Source: Clostridia bacterium (GTDB lineage Bacteria; Bacillota_A; Clostridia; Christensenellales; UBA1242). From it: DNA of 7,375 bases. This document shows, piece after piece, positions 1 to 5,573 of this stretch (its first letter is position 1; every line of letters starts with the position of its first letter). A model generated the notes under the pieces. The model was not told the origin of the DNA. It worked only from the letters and a program-made list of their open reading frames with translations, and searched no databases. The stretch is taken from assembly GCA_017938565.1 (NCBI GenBank), contig JAGBBI010000166.1, forward strand, positions 1 through 7,375, written 5' to 3'. The position numbers and the translations under genes were made by a program.

Positions 1-1
1 A

Positions 2-34
2 AGCTATTTTGAAGTAAGAAAAGAAAATTATTAG
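2..34 (+). CDS. Possible C-terminal end of an unidentified gene
   Basis: The left edge can be read in one frame as SYFEVRKENY followed by TAG at 32-34. The stop lies 12 bases before a strong intrinsic terminator, as expected for the end of a plus-strand gene. The other two plus frames stop at 10-12 and 15-17 and could equally be the true end. Ten residues are too few to recognise a family, so no function is proposed. Confidence 0.4.
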   Translation, partial: SYFEVRKENY

Positions 35-46
35 AATTAATATAAT

Positions 47-78
47 AAAGCCCATGCATTTTTATGCGTGGGCTTTTT
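47..78 (+). terminator. Intrinsic terminator of the upstream gene
   Basis: A 13-bp stem (47-59 pairing with 64-76, containing GCCC/GGGC and one T-G wobble) closes a TTTT loop, and the 3' arm runs into T74-T78. It closes whatever gene enters the window from the left and separates it from the exchanger gene. Confidence 0.85.
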
Positions 79-79
79 A

Positions 80-513
80 TGGTGAGGGAAATCGATAAGG
101 TTATAAAAGTATAAAATTAATGTAATGTGCTTTGGCATTTTTATTAAAACTGGTCAAATTTAATAATGAATTATACAAACAAGCGGTTCGTTTCAAAACG
201 TATTGGGCTTTGTGAATATTTTTGCCAAAGGCGTTAAAGTATTATAAAATGCGAAGATGGTTATCTTGTTGCATCTAATAAAACTTGTGTTAATTTGAAA
301 CAAGCAGGGCTATTTGCAAAGTTGATAAAGGTGGCTTGATTTCAAACTTAATATATATTAATCGGGTCCCGTGAATATCGAGTGCTATAAACGTTGCTAT
401 TAATTTGGACTTTCCCTAACCATATTACATATTACGCATAAAAAAGAGGATTGGTGCGTTTTTTCGTCTTCTAAAAATGAATTTTTTTAAGTGCGTCAAT
501 CATAACCTTTAAT
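80..513. other. Gene-poor stretch with possible decayed coding relic
   Basis: No intact gene is visible in these 430 bases. In one plus frame, from ATG 166, a short reading passes through a single stop at 235-237 and then gives KCEDGYLVASNKTCV before ending at TGA 337-339. The C-x-x-GY-x(n)-C spacing resembles cysteine-rich EGF-like repeats of surface proteins, so this may be the remnant of one, but chance is not excluded. An 8-bp inverted repeat (CTTTGGCA at 131-138, TGCCAAAG at 223-230) flanks part of it. Near the right end, ACGCA 434-438 can pair with TGCGT 455-459 before six Ts, a weak terminator-like structure. No convincing promoter for the exchanger gene was found. Confidence 0.35.
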
Positions 514-1461
514 ATGTCAAATATATTAGCTGTTGTTCTATTTATAATGGGTTTCGTTCTTATATTAAAAGGTGCCGGCTTTCTGGTTGACTCGGCCGTA
601 GCACTTGCAAATAAGGCCAAGATTCCTCCAATAGTTGTTGGAGCGACAATTGTTGCGATTGCTACTACTTTTCCAGAGACAACTGTGTCAATTGTATCAA
701 GTTTAAAGGGATTAGAAAGCATAGGGGTTAGTACGGCAGTTGGATCAATGGTGTGTAATTTCACCATTGTCCTGGGTGTAGCATTTTTATTTTTGCCTTC
801 AAAGATAGAGCCAGAGTCATTTTTTTCTAAGGCAGTATATTTTTGTGTTTGTGTATTAGCATTATTAATTTTTGGGATTGATGGAAGGATAGGGTTTATT
901 GAAGCCTTAGCTTTACTTATGGTTTTGTCGGTGTTTGTTGTAATAAATTGCGTAGAGGCCTCGAAATGTAAAGTAAAAAAGGACTTGAATGAAATAACAG
1001 AGTCTTGGTTAAAGGTTATAATAGAATTTATAATTTCTGCTCTTTCAATTGGACTTGGCGCAATGGTGCTTGTTAACAATGTTGACGTAATTAGTTCGAT
1101 GTTGGGGTTGAATAACAGTGTGGTTAGTTTTGTTGTTATAGCTGTGGGCACGAACATCCCTGAACTTGTAACAACAATTACATCAATAAAGATGAAAAAT
1201 CCAGAGATTGGAGTTGGAAATATCTTTGGAGCAAGCATAATTGATTGTACACTACTTATTGCTTGTTCAAGTTTTGCAAGTTCTAATGGTGGGATATTTA
1301 TATCAAAAGGAATTTTGTTTTTAACAGTGCCCGTTTTATTTATTATAACCGCCGTAATTACGGTGCCGATAGTAAAAAACAGCAGGTCAAATCGTTTGCA
1401 AGGTTTGGCATTGATTATATTATATTTAATCTATACATACTTGGTTATTAGGCTTTCGTAA
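514..1461 (+). CDS. Na+/Ca2+ exchanger family antiporter (CaCA, YrbG/NCX type)
   Basis: This 315-residue integral membrane protein should exchange Ca2+ (or a related cation) for Na+ or H+ across the cytoplasmic membrane. It shows the two inverted alpha-repeats of the CaCA superfamily. Alpha-1 runs from about 41 to 90 with GATIVAIATTFPE (E55) and N82; alpha-2 runs from about 204 to 250 with VIAVGTNIPE (E217) and GNIFGASIID (D244). E55, N82, E217 and D244 match in order and spacing the ion-coordinating E54, N81, E213 and D240 of archaeal NCX_Mj. Each half can hold about five hydrophobic segments, and a short charged loop near 150-165 links them, giving the usual ten-helix layout and length. ATG 514 is chosen because the first membrane segment starts at once, as in homologues; no Shine-Dalgarno sequence precedes it. 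The gene appears monocistronic. The family assignment is firm; ion specificity cannot be read from sequence. Confidence 0.9.
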   Translation: MSNILAVVLFIMGFVLILKGAGFLVDSAVALANKAKIPPIVVGATIVAIATTFPETTVSIVSSLKGLESIGVSTAVGSMVCNFTIVLGVAFLFLPSKIEPESFFSKAVYFCVCVLALLIFGIDGRIGFIEALALLMVLSVFVVINCVEASKCKVKKDLNEITESWLKVIIEFIISALSIGLGAMVLVNNVDVISSMLGLNNSVVSFVVIAVGTNIPELVTTITSIKMKNPEIGVGNIFGASIIDCTLLIACSSFASSNGGIFISKGILFLTVPVLFIITAVITVPIVKNSRSNRLQGLALIILYLIYTYLVIRLS

Positions 1462-1486
1462 AAGATGTCGAATAATGTAAAATAAC

Positions 1487-1509
1487 CGTGAAACATTTTT
1501 TGTTTCACG
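1487..1509. repeat. Perfect 9-bp hairpin made of two everted parS half-sites
   Basis: CGTGAAACA (1487-1495) and its exact complement TGTTTCACG (1501-1509) flank five Ts. The parS site bound by ParB/Spo0J in Firmicutes is TGTTTCACGTGAAACA (TGTTNCACGTGAAACA consensus), so each arm equals one half of parS plus its central base, but the halves point outward instead of inward. The hairpin lies 26 bases after the exchanger stop and could form the 3' end of that transcript, yet GCCTAC rather than a T-run follows it, so it is not a canonical intrinsic terminator. Confidence 0.6.
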
Positions 1510-1515
1510 CCTACA

Positions 1516-1547
1516 GTTGAAAAGTGTTGAAAACTTTGTTGAAAACT
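1516..1547 (+). repeat. Three direct GTTGAAAACT-type repeats, first cluster
   Basis: Copies lie at 1516-1525 (one mismatch, GTTGAAAAGT), 1526-1535 and 1538-1547. The two perfect copies start 12 bases apart, close to one helical turn. The reverse complement, AGTTTTCAAC, resembles but does not match the DnaA box TTATNCACA. The cluster directly abuts the first GAAC-N4-GTTC site. Confidence 0.7.
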
Positions 1548-1549
1548 TT

Positions 1550-1561
1550 GAACAAGTGTTC
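1550..1561. promoter_or_regulatory. SOS box candidate 1 (LexA/DinR site)
   Basis: GAACAAGTGTTC has the form GAAC-N4-GTTC, the invariant core of the Bacillus DinR/LexA box CGAAC-N4-GTTCG; the outer C and G are both T here. It sits about 130 bases before the recD2 promoter -35 element. Confidence 0.5.
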
Positions 1562-1610
1562 TACTCGAGTGGCGGAAAGTGTTTCTAATAAACGATTATA
1601 GCGTTTAATA

Positions 1611-1636
1611 AGTTTTTAACAGGGGTGTTGAAAACT
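1611..1636. repeat. Hairpin formed by an inverted copy of the GTTGAAAACT repeat
   Basis: AGTTTTTAAC (1611-1620) pairs over 10 bp, with one T-G wobble, with the repeat copy GTTGAAAACT (1627-1636) around the loop AGGGGT. No T-run follows, so this is not a terminator. Confidence 0.45.
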
Positions 1637-1648
1637 CTGTTGAAAACT
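1627..1648 (+). repeat. Two direct GTTGAAAACT repeats, second cluster
   Basis: Perfect copies lie at 1627-1636 and 1639-1648, again starting 12 bases apart. The block TGTTGAAAACT-YTGTTGAAAACTT occurs at 1525-1549 and at 1626-1650 with one base difference across the shared part, so the two clusters look like a duplication about 101 bp apart. Confidence 0.7.
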
Positions 1649-1659
1649 TCAAAATTTTA

Positions 1660-1671
1660 GAACGATTGTTC
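1660..1671. promoter_or_regulatory. SOS box candidate 2 (LexA/DinR site) near the recD2 promoter
   Basis: GAACGATTGTTC again fits GAAC-N4-GTTC, with a symmetric A and T outside it. It ends 22 bases before the -35 element of the recD2 promoter. It shares its GTTC half with a further palindrome, TGTTCAA-ATA-TTGAACA at 1667-1683, giving three GAAC/GTTC half-sites in 24 bases. LexA control of recD2 is an inference from these matches; RecD2 is not a member of the classic Bacillus subtilis SOS regulon as far as I know. Confidence 0.55.
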
Positions 1672-1693
1672 AAATATTGAACAGCATTATTGC

Positions 1694-1722
1694 TTGACAA
1701 TAAAATTGGGTCGTCATATAAT
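1694..1722 (+). promoter_or_regulatory. Consensus sigma-A promoter of recD2
   Basis: A perfect -35 TTGACA (1694-1699) and a perfect -10 TATAAT (1717-1722) are separated by exactly 17 bp. Transcription is expected to start about 7 bases after the -10 box, near 1729, which is the A of the recD2 ATG. Confidence 0.85.
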
Positions 1723-1728
1723 TGTTGT

Positions 1729-3933
1729 ATGAAAATTGAAGGACTTATTGATAGTATTATATATAAAAATTTAGAAACTGGATATTCTATTGTAAGAGTA
1801 TCGCTTGGGAAGGATGAAATAATTGCTTCGGGGAAATTTCCAGTCGTAGGAGAAGGAGAGAAAGTTGTTCTTGAAGGAGAAAAGGTTGTTCATCCTAAGT
1901 ATGGGGAGCAGTTTAAAGTTACGCACGTAAAATTAGAAAAACCTACGACATCGGCTCAAATTGAGAAATATCTTTCAAGCGGGTTAATAAGTGGGGTTGG
2001 TCCTGTAACTGCTAAAAACATAGTTCAAATGTTTGGAGAAAACACTTTAAAAATTATTGAAGAAGAACCAATGCAATTGGCTAAGGTTAAAGGTGTAAGT
2101 GCCGACAAGGCAATTAATATTGCACTTAGATATAACGACATAAGAAAATTACAAGATGCTGTAATATTTTTGCAAAATTATGATGTTTCGGTTAATATGG
2201 CAGTAAAGATTTACGATAGATACAAAAAACGAACTGAAGAAATATTAAGTAAGAATCCATATAAACTTGTCGAGGATATTGAGGGAATTGGCTTCCGTAC
2301 TGCTGATAAGATTGCTATGAAAATGGGAATAGATAAAGACTCTACCTTTCGTATGCGTGCTGGGATTGTTTTTTGTATTTCAGAAGTCTCTGAAAAGAAT
2401 GGAAGTACTATTGTTGAGCAAGGAGAGTTGAAGTCTGCTGTCGCAAGACTGTTGGAGTTCCCAGAGGATGAAAAACAAACGGTTTATGAGCAAACAATTG
2501 CAGACTTATTGATTGATGGCTATATAAAAGAAATAGTTGACGAAGGTGTTACTTATTTGGGGCTGACTAAATTTTATAAAATGGAAAAGGTTATAGCAAC
2601 AAAACTTTGTGCAATGTCTGATGGTTGGAATTTTGCAAAGGTTGATGTAACCACAAAACTTGATGAGTATGAAAAAATGAATGGGATTACCTTACATTCT
2701 GAACAGAGACTTGCTGTGGAAACGGCTATTTCAAATGGCGTTGTCGTAATTACGGGTGGTCCAGGAACTGGAAAAACTACAATCATAAAGGCAATTAATA
2801 GCATTTTAAAGGGATTAAACCTAAAGACTTTATTACTGGCACCAACCGGCAGAGCAAGTAAAAGACTGTCGGAGGCCACAGGTGATGAAGCAAAAACTAT
2901 TCATCGTGCATTGGATATAAATTTTAAAGGTAAAGAATTTGAATCGGCTTTTAACACATTGACCGAACTTGAAGTTGATTGTTTGATTGTTGACGAGTGT
3001 AGTATGGTTGATACTTATGTTATGTATAACCTTGTAAACGCCTGTAATCGAGGGATGAGGCTTATTCTTGTAGGCGACAAAGACCAGTTGCCAAGCGTTG
3101 GAGCTGGAAATATATTGGATGATTTAATTAATGTTGGAACAATTCCAGTTGTAAGTTTAAAACAAATTTTCCGTCAAGCAAGCGAAAGTAAAATAGTTGT
3201 TAATGCTCATAATATCAACAATGGTGAACAACTTGAATTTGATAACAAAACAGGAGATTTTTTTGTAATGAACAAAGAGACTCAAGAAGAAAATCTTGAG
3301 TTGGTTGTGGAGTTGGTGTCAAAAAGGATTCCGTCGTTTTTAGGAATTGATAGCAGTCAAGTTCAAGTGATTGCTCCTATGAAAGCCGGAGTCGTTGGTG
3401 TTCAAAATTTAAATAAATCATTACAAGAAGCATTAAATCCAAAGGCTTCTGATAAAATCGAAGCAACTCAAGGTGAGCGTGTATTTCGAGTTGGTGATAG
3501 GGTTATGCAAACTGTTAATAACTATGACCACGCTTGGGAGAAGAATGGAATGTCTGGGACAGGAGTATTTAATGGTGATATTGGATTTATAACAGATATT
3601 AATCCTTCAACGAACGAAACAATGGTAGAATTTGAAGATGGAAGAAGGTGTTTTTATACGATTGCAGAACTTGATGAATTAATGCTTTCATATGCAATTA
3701 CAATACACAAAAGCCAAGGCAGTGAATTTGATGCAGTTGTTATTCCAGTATCTGGCGGAAACCCGATGATGATGACAAGAAATTTATTATATACGGCGGT
3801 TACAAGGGCAAAAAAAATGGTTGTTATCGTTGGCTCCTTGAACTGTATTTATGCGATGATAAAAAACACTTTCTCGGTGAAGCGAAAAACCTTGCTTAAA
3901 AAATTGTTACTTGATAATAATTTGGAACTATAA
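1729..3933 (+). CDS. recD2: RecD2-type ATP-dependent 5'-3' DNA helicase (YrrC family)
   Basis: This 734-residue cytoplasmic superfamily 1B helicase should unwind DNA 5' to 3' in repair and at damaged forks, working without RecBC as RecD2 does in Bacillus and Deinococcus. An N-terminal OB-like region is followed by helix-hairpin-helix segments: GLISGVGPVTA (85-95), LAKVKGVSADKA and GIGFRTADKIA (186-196). The helicase core has Walker A GGPGTGKTT (343-351, K349), Walker B VDE (421-423), GDKDQLPSVG (449-458, motif III), an SH3-like insert around 585-645, AITIHKSQGSEF (656-667) and YTAVTRAKK (688-696, motif VI). Its length fits the family. ATG 1729 is chosen over the in-frame TTG 1690: the TTG codon precedes the promoter, which lies inside that extension, and family members begin with a segment like MKIEGLIDSIIYKN. 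No ribosome-binding site precedes the ATG, consistent with a leaderless mRNA. Possible SOS boxes lie upstream. Confidence 0.93.
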   Translation: MKIEGLIDSIIYKNLETGYSIVRVSLGKDEIIASGKFPVVGEGEKVVLEGEKVVHPKYGEQFKVTHVKLEKPTTSAQIEKYLSSGLISGVGPVTAKNIVQMFGENTLKIIEEEPMQLAKVKGVSADKAINIALRYNDIRKLQDAVIFLQNYDVSVNMAVKIYDRYKKRTEEILSKNPYKLVEDIEGIGFRTADKIAMKMGIDKDSTFRMRAGIVFCISEVSEKNGSTIVEQGELKSAVARLLEFPEDEKQTVYEQTIADLLIDGYIKEIVDEGVTYLGLTKFYKMEKVIATKLCAMSDGWNFAKVDVTTKLDEYEKMNGITLHSEQRLAVETAISNGVVVITGGPGTGKTTIIKAINSILKGLNLKTLLLAPTGRASKRLSEATGDEAKTIHRALDINFKGKEFESAFNTLTELEVDCLIVDECSMVDTYVMYNLVNACNRGMRLILVGDKDQLPSVGAGNILDDLINVGTIPVVSLKQIFRQASESKIVVNAHNINNGEQLEFDNKTGDFFVMNKETQEENLELVVELVSKRIPSFLGIDSSQVQVIAPMKAGVVGVQNLNKSLQEALNPKASDKIEATQGERVFRVGDRVMQTVNNYDHAWEKNGMSGTGVFNGDIGFITDINPSTNETMVEFEDGRRCFYTIAELDELMLSYAITIHKSQGSEFDAVVIPVSGGNPMMMTRNLLYTAVTRAKKMVVIVGSLNCIYAMIKNTFSVKRKTLLKKLLLDNNLEL

Positions 3934-3945
3934 TGAATAATAATG

Positions 3946-3983
3946 AACTCCTTGATGCAAAATAATGGCATTAAGGAGTTTTT
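3946..3983 (+). terminator. recD2 terminator hairpin that also hides the spoIID ribosome-binding site
   Basis: The 13-bp stem AACTCCTTGATGC (3946-3958) with GCATTAAGGAGTT (3968-3980), one G-T wobble and a 9-base loop, is followed by T3979-T3983, as in an intrinsic terminator, 12 bases after the recD2 stop. Its 3' arm holds AAGGAG (3973-3978), the Shine-Dalgarno of the next gene, fully paired with CTCCTT. Any transcript entering from upstream would therefore be terminated or have this site masked. Confidence 0.8.
3973..3978 (+). promoter_or_regulatory. Shine-Dalgarno site deciding the spoIID-like start
   Basis: AAGGAG lies 7 bases before ATG 3986. This selects ATG 3986 over the in-frame ATG 3965, which lies in the hairpin loop upstream of the site and has no ribosome-binding site of its own. 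Confidence 0.85.
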
Positions 3984-3985
3984 GT

Positions 3986-4942
3986 ATGAAAAGATTTTTG
4001 AAAGTATGTTTTTCGATGTTGCTTGTAATGTTGTCATTTTTTTCGTTGACTGCTTGTGGTAAAAAGACAAGTCAAGTAAAAATAGATTTGCCTGAGACTA
4101 TAAATTTAACAGAAGATGAAAAAATGCCAAAACTTAAGGTTTATGATACTGCGGTAAAAGGTATCGTCGAAATGGAATTGGAAGATTATTTGCTCGGCGT
4201 GGTTGCAGGAGAAATGTATAATTCTTGGCATTTAGAGGCATTAAAGGCTCAAGCAATTTTAGCGAGAACATATACTTTATACTATTTGCAAAACTTTACA
4301 AGTAAATATGAAGGTGCTGATATAAGTAATGATGTAACCGAGGCTCAGGCATATGACGCAAGCAGGATTAATGATAATATAAGAAAAGCCGTTGCCGAAA
4401 CTAAAGGAAAGGTAATTCTAAGTGATGATGAATTAATAGAAAGTTGGTTTCATTCAAATAGTGGAGGGGTTACAACAACGGCAAAAAATGGTTTAAACTA
4501 TGGTGAAGATGAAAATTATACACAAGTCAAAAAGAGTGTAGAAACTGCGGAGAATAGTGAAAACTATGAGTGGAGCAAGACATTTACTAAGTCAGAAGTT
4601 ATGTCTGCATTAAGAGAGATGGGTGTGTCGGTAAGTTCAATAAGTTCGTTTGCAATTGCCGAAAAAGATGATAGTGGCAGAGTTAAGAAATTTAAAGTCG
4701 GAACCAGTGAAGTTGATGCAAACACATTCAGAATAAAGATTGGTTCAACTGAAATGAAGTCTACTTTAATTACAGATATTATCGTAAGTGCAAATTCAAT
4801 TAATTTTGCAGGCAGAGGATATGGACACGGGGTTGGAATGAGCCAATGGGGCGCAAAGATTTTAGCTGAGCAAGGAAAGTCGGCAGAAGAAATAATTAAC
4901 TTTTACTTTAAAGATGTAAAAATTGCAGAATATACTTTGTAA
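3986..4942 (+). CDS. spoIID: SpoIID/LytB-family lipoprotein, predicted peptidoglycan lytic transglycosylase
   Basis: This 318-residue secreted protein belongs to the SpoIID family, whose sporulation members cut peptidoglycan glycan strands with SpoIIP during forespore engulfment. Residues 1-24 form a lipoprotein signal: KR at 2-3, a hydrophobic core, then lipobox LTAC (21-24), so the mature protein should be anchored by lipid at C24 on the outer face of the membrane. The family core has YLLGVVAGEMYNSW, where E76 fits the catalytic Glu (E88 in Bacillus SpoIID), LEALKAQAILARTY, SWFHSNSGG (153-161, H156), and the C-terminal GRGYGHGVGMSQWGA (276-290). Bacillus SpoIID instead uses a membrane helix, and the Cys residues that help bind zinc in Clostridioides difficile SpoIID are not seen at the FHSNSGG segment. 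It has no spoIIP or spoIIM neighbour here, so a LytB-like wall role outside sporulation is possible. Family assignment is firm; the exact role is inferred. Confidence 0.87.
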   Translation: MKRFLKVCFSMLLVMLSFFSLTACGKKTSQVKIDLPETINLTEDEKMPKLKVYDTAVKGIVEMELEDYLLGVVAGEMYNSWHLEALKAQAILARTYTLYYLQNFTSKYEGADISNDVTEAQAYDASRINDNIRKAVAETKGKVILSDDELIESWFHSNSGGVTTTAKNGLNYGEDENYTQVKKSVETAENSENYEWSKTFTKSEVMSALREMGVSVSSISSFAIAEKDDSGRVKKFKVGTSEVDANTFRIKIGSTEMKSTLITDIIVSANSINFAGRGYGHGVGMSQWGAKILAEQGKSAEEIINFYFKDVKIAEYTL

Positions 4943-4958
4943 ATTTATATAAATTAGT

Positions 4959-4987
4959 TTCACTTTTGGTAATATTTGATATATACT
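4959..4987 (+). promoter_or_regulatory. Weak candidate promoter for the histidine phosphatase gene
   Basis: TTCACT (4959-4964) and TATACT (4982-4987) are spaced by 17 bp; the -10 matches consensus at 5 of 6 bases and the -35 at 4 of 6. No terminator separates this gene from spoIID, so co-transcription is also possible. The segment AGTTTCACT (4956-4964) can pair with AGTGAAATT (5015-5023), which overlaps the ribosome-binding site. Confidence 0.35.
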
Positions 4988-5030
4988 ATTGTTTATACAA
5001 ATTTTAACACTAGGAGTGAAATTAATTTTT

Positions 5031-5573
5031 ATGAGAATATGTTTTGTTAGACACGCAGAGATTAAAAGATATGTTGGTGAACTTATTCCAGATGCGGTTG
5101 GGATTTCTGGGAAGGGAAAAAAGACCGCAAAAAAAGTTGCAGAATATTTAAAAAATGAAAATGTAACAATTGTTTATTCGTCGCCAATTACAAGAGCAAG
5201 CGAAACGGCTGAAATTATTGCAAAGGCTTTTAATGTTGATCATATTACGATGAAGCAATTTACCGAAAGAAAGGGCGTCGTTCCAAGAACTCCGCTTGAA
5301 CAAGAATGGGCGGATAACTATTTAAATTTGGATTATAGAAATGGCAAAGTGGAAACTATAAGTGATTTTTATAAGGCAAATTATGAAGGTCTTGATTTGA
5401 TTATAAAAGAAAATAAGTTAAAAGAGACAAAAGAAAAAGAGCAAACAATTGTAATTGTTGCTCATTCATCTAATTTGTATGCCTTTAATGCATATTTTAA
5501 CAAACTCCCACTTAAAGGCAAGGCTGTTTGGATGCAATGCTCAAATGGGGCGGTAATTAAATATCAAGTTTAG
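5031..5573 (+). CDS. Histidine phosphatase superfamily protein (phosphoglycerate-mutase-like fold)
   Basis: This 181-residue cytoplasmic enzyme carries the phosphohistidine active site of the branch with RHA instead of RHG. Visible residues are FVRHAE (R7, H8 as phosphate-accepting His), SSPITRASETAE (R55), TERKG (E79 as likely acid) and IVAHSSN (H145). It should remove a phosphate from a small molecule or phosphoprotein; the substrate cannot be told. ATG 5031 is chosen because homologues begin just before the first strand (MRIxxVRH). AGGAG at 5012-5016 is 14 bases from this ATG, longer than usual; an in-frame ATT at 5025 would have standard spacing, so a rare start is conceivable. It overlaps tail to tail by 4 bp with the rdgB-ASCH gene on the other strand. 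Its likely terminator lies inside that gene. Confidence 0.88.
   Translation: MRICFVRHAEIKRYVGELIPDAVGISGKGKKTAKKVAEYLKNENVTIVYSSPITRASETAEIIAKAFNVDHITMKQFTERKGVVPRTPLEQEWADNYLNLDYRNGKVETISDFYKANYEGLDLIIKENKLKETKEKEQTIVIVAHSSNLYAFNAYFNKLPLKGKAVWMQCSNGAVIKYQV

Noticed and set aside
364..372. Short palindrome CGGGTCCCG as a T-box or riboswitch element
   Set aside because: Only a 4-bp stem with a one-base loop; none of the conserved T-box or other riboswitch sequence is present around it.
471..1238. Long open frame on the minus strand opposite the exchanger
   Set aside because: It is the antisense shadow of a gene with clear family motifs, has a low-complexity Thr/Ile-rich translation and no ribosome-binding site.
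1690..1728. TTG start giving recD2 13 extra N-terminal residues
   Set aside because: The recD2 promoter lies inside this extension, no ribosome-binding site precedes it, and the family starts near ATG 1729.
2574..2879. Open frame on the minus strand inside recD2
   Set aside because: It lies opposite the helicase Walker A region, has no family features and no expression signals.
3911..3934. TTGATA and TATAAT as a promoter for the spoIID-like gene
   Set aside because: The two elements are only 12 bp apart, too close for a sigma-A promoter.
3965..3985. ATG giving the spoIID-like protein seven extra residues
   Set aside because: It lies upstream of the AAGGAG site, in the hairpin loop, and would displace the lipoprotein signal from the N-terminus.
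3849..4070. Open frame on the minus strand across the recD2/spoIID junction
   Set aside because: It spans the ends of two real genes and their terminator hairpin, with no recognisable protein.
5480..5520. Perfect 9-bp inverted repeat TGCCTTTAA/TTAAAGGCA inside the phosphatase gene as a minus-strand terminator for rdgB-ASCH
   Set aside because: The loop is 23 bases and no T-run follows on the minus strand, so it does not look like a terminator.
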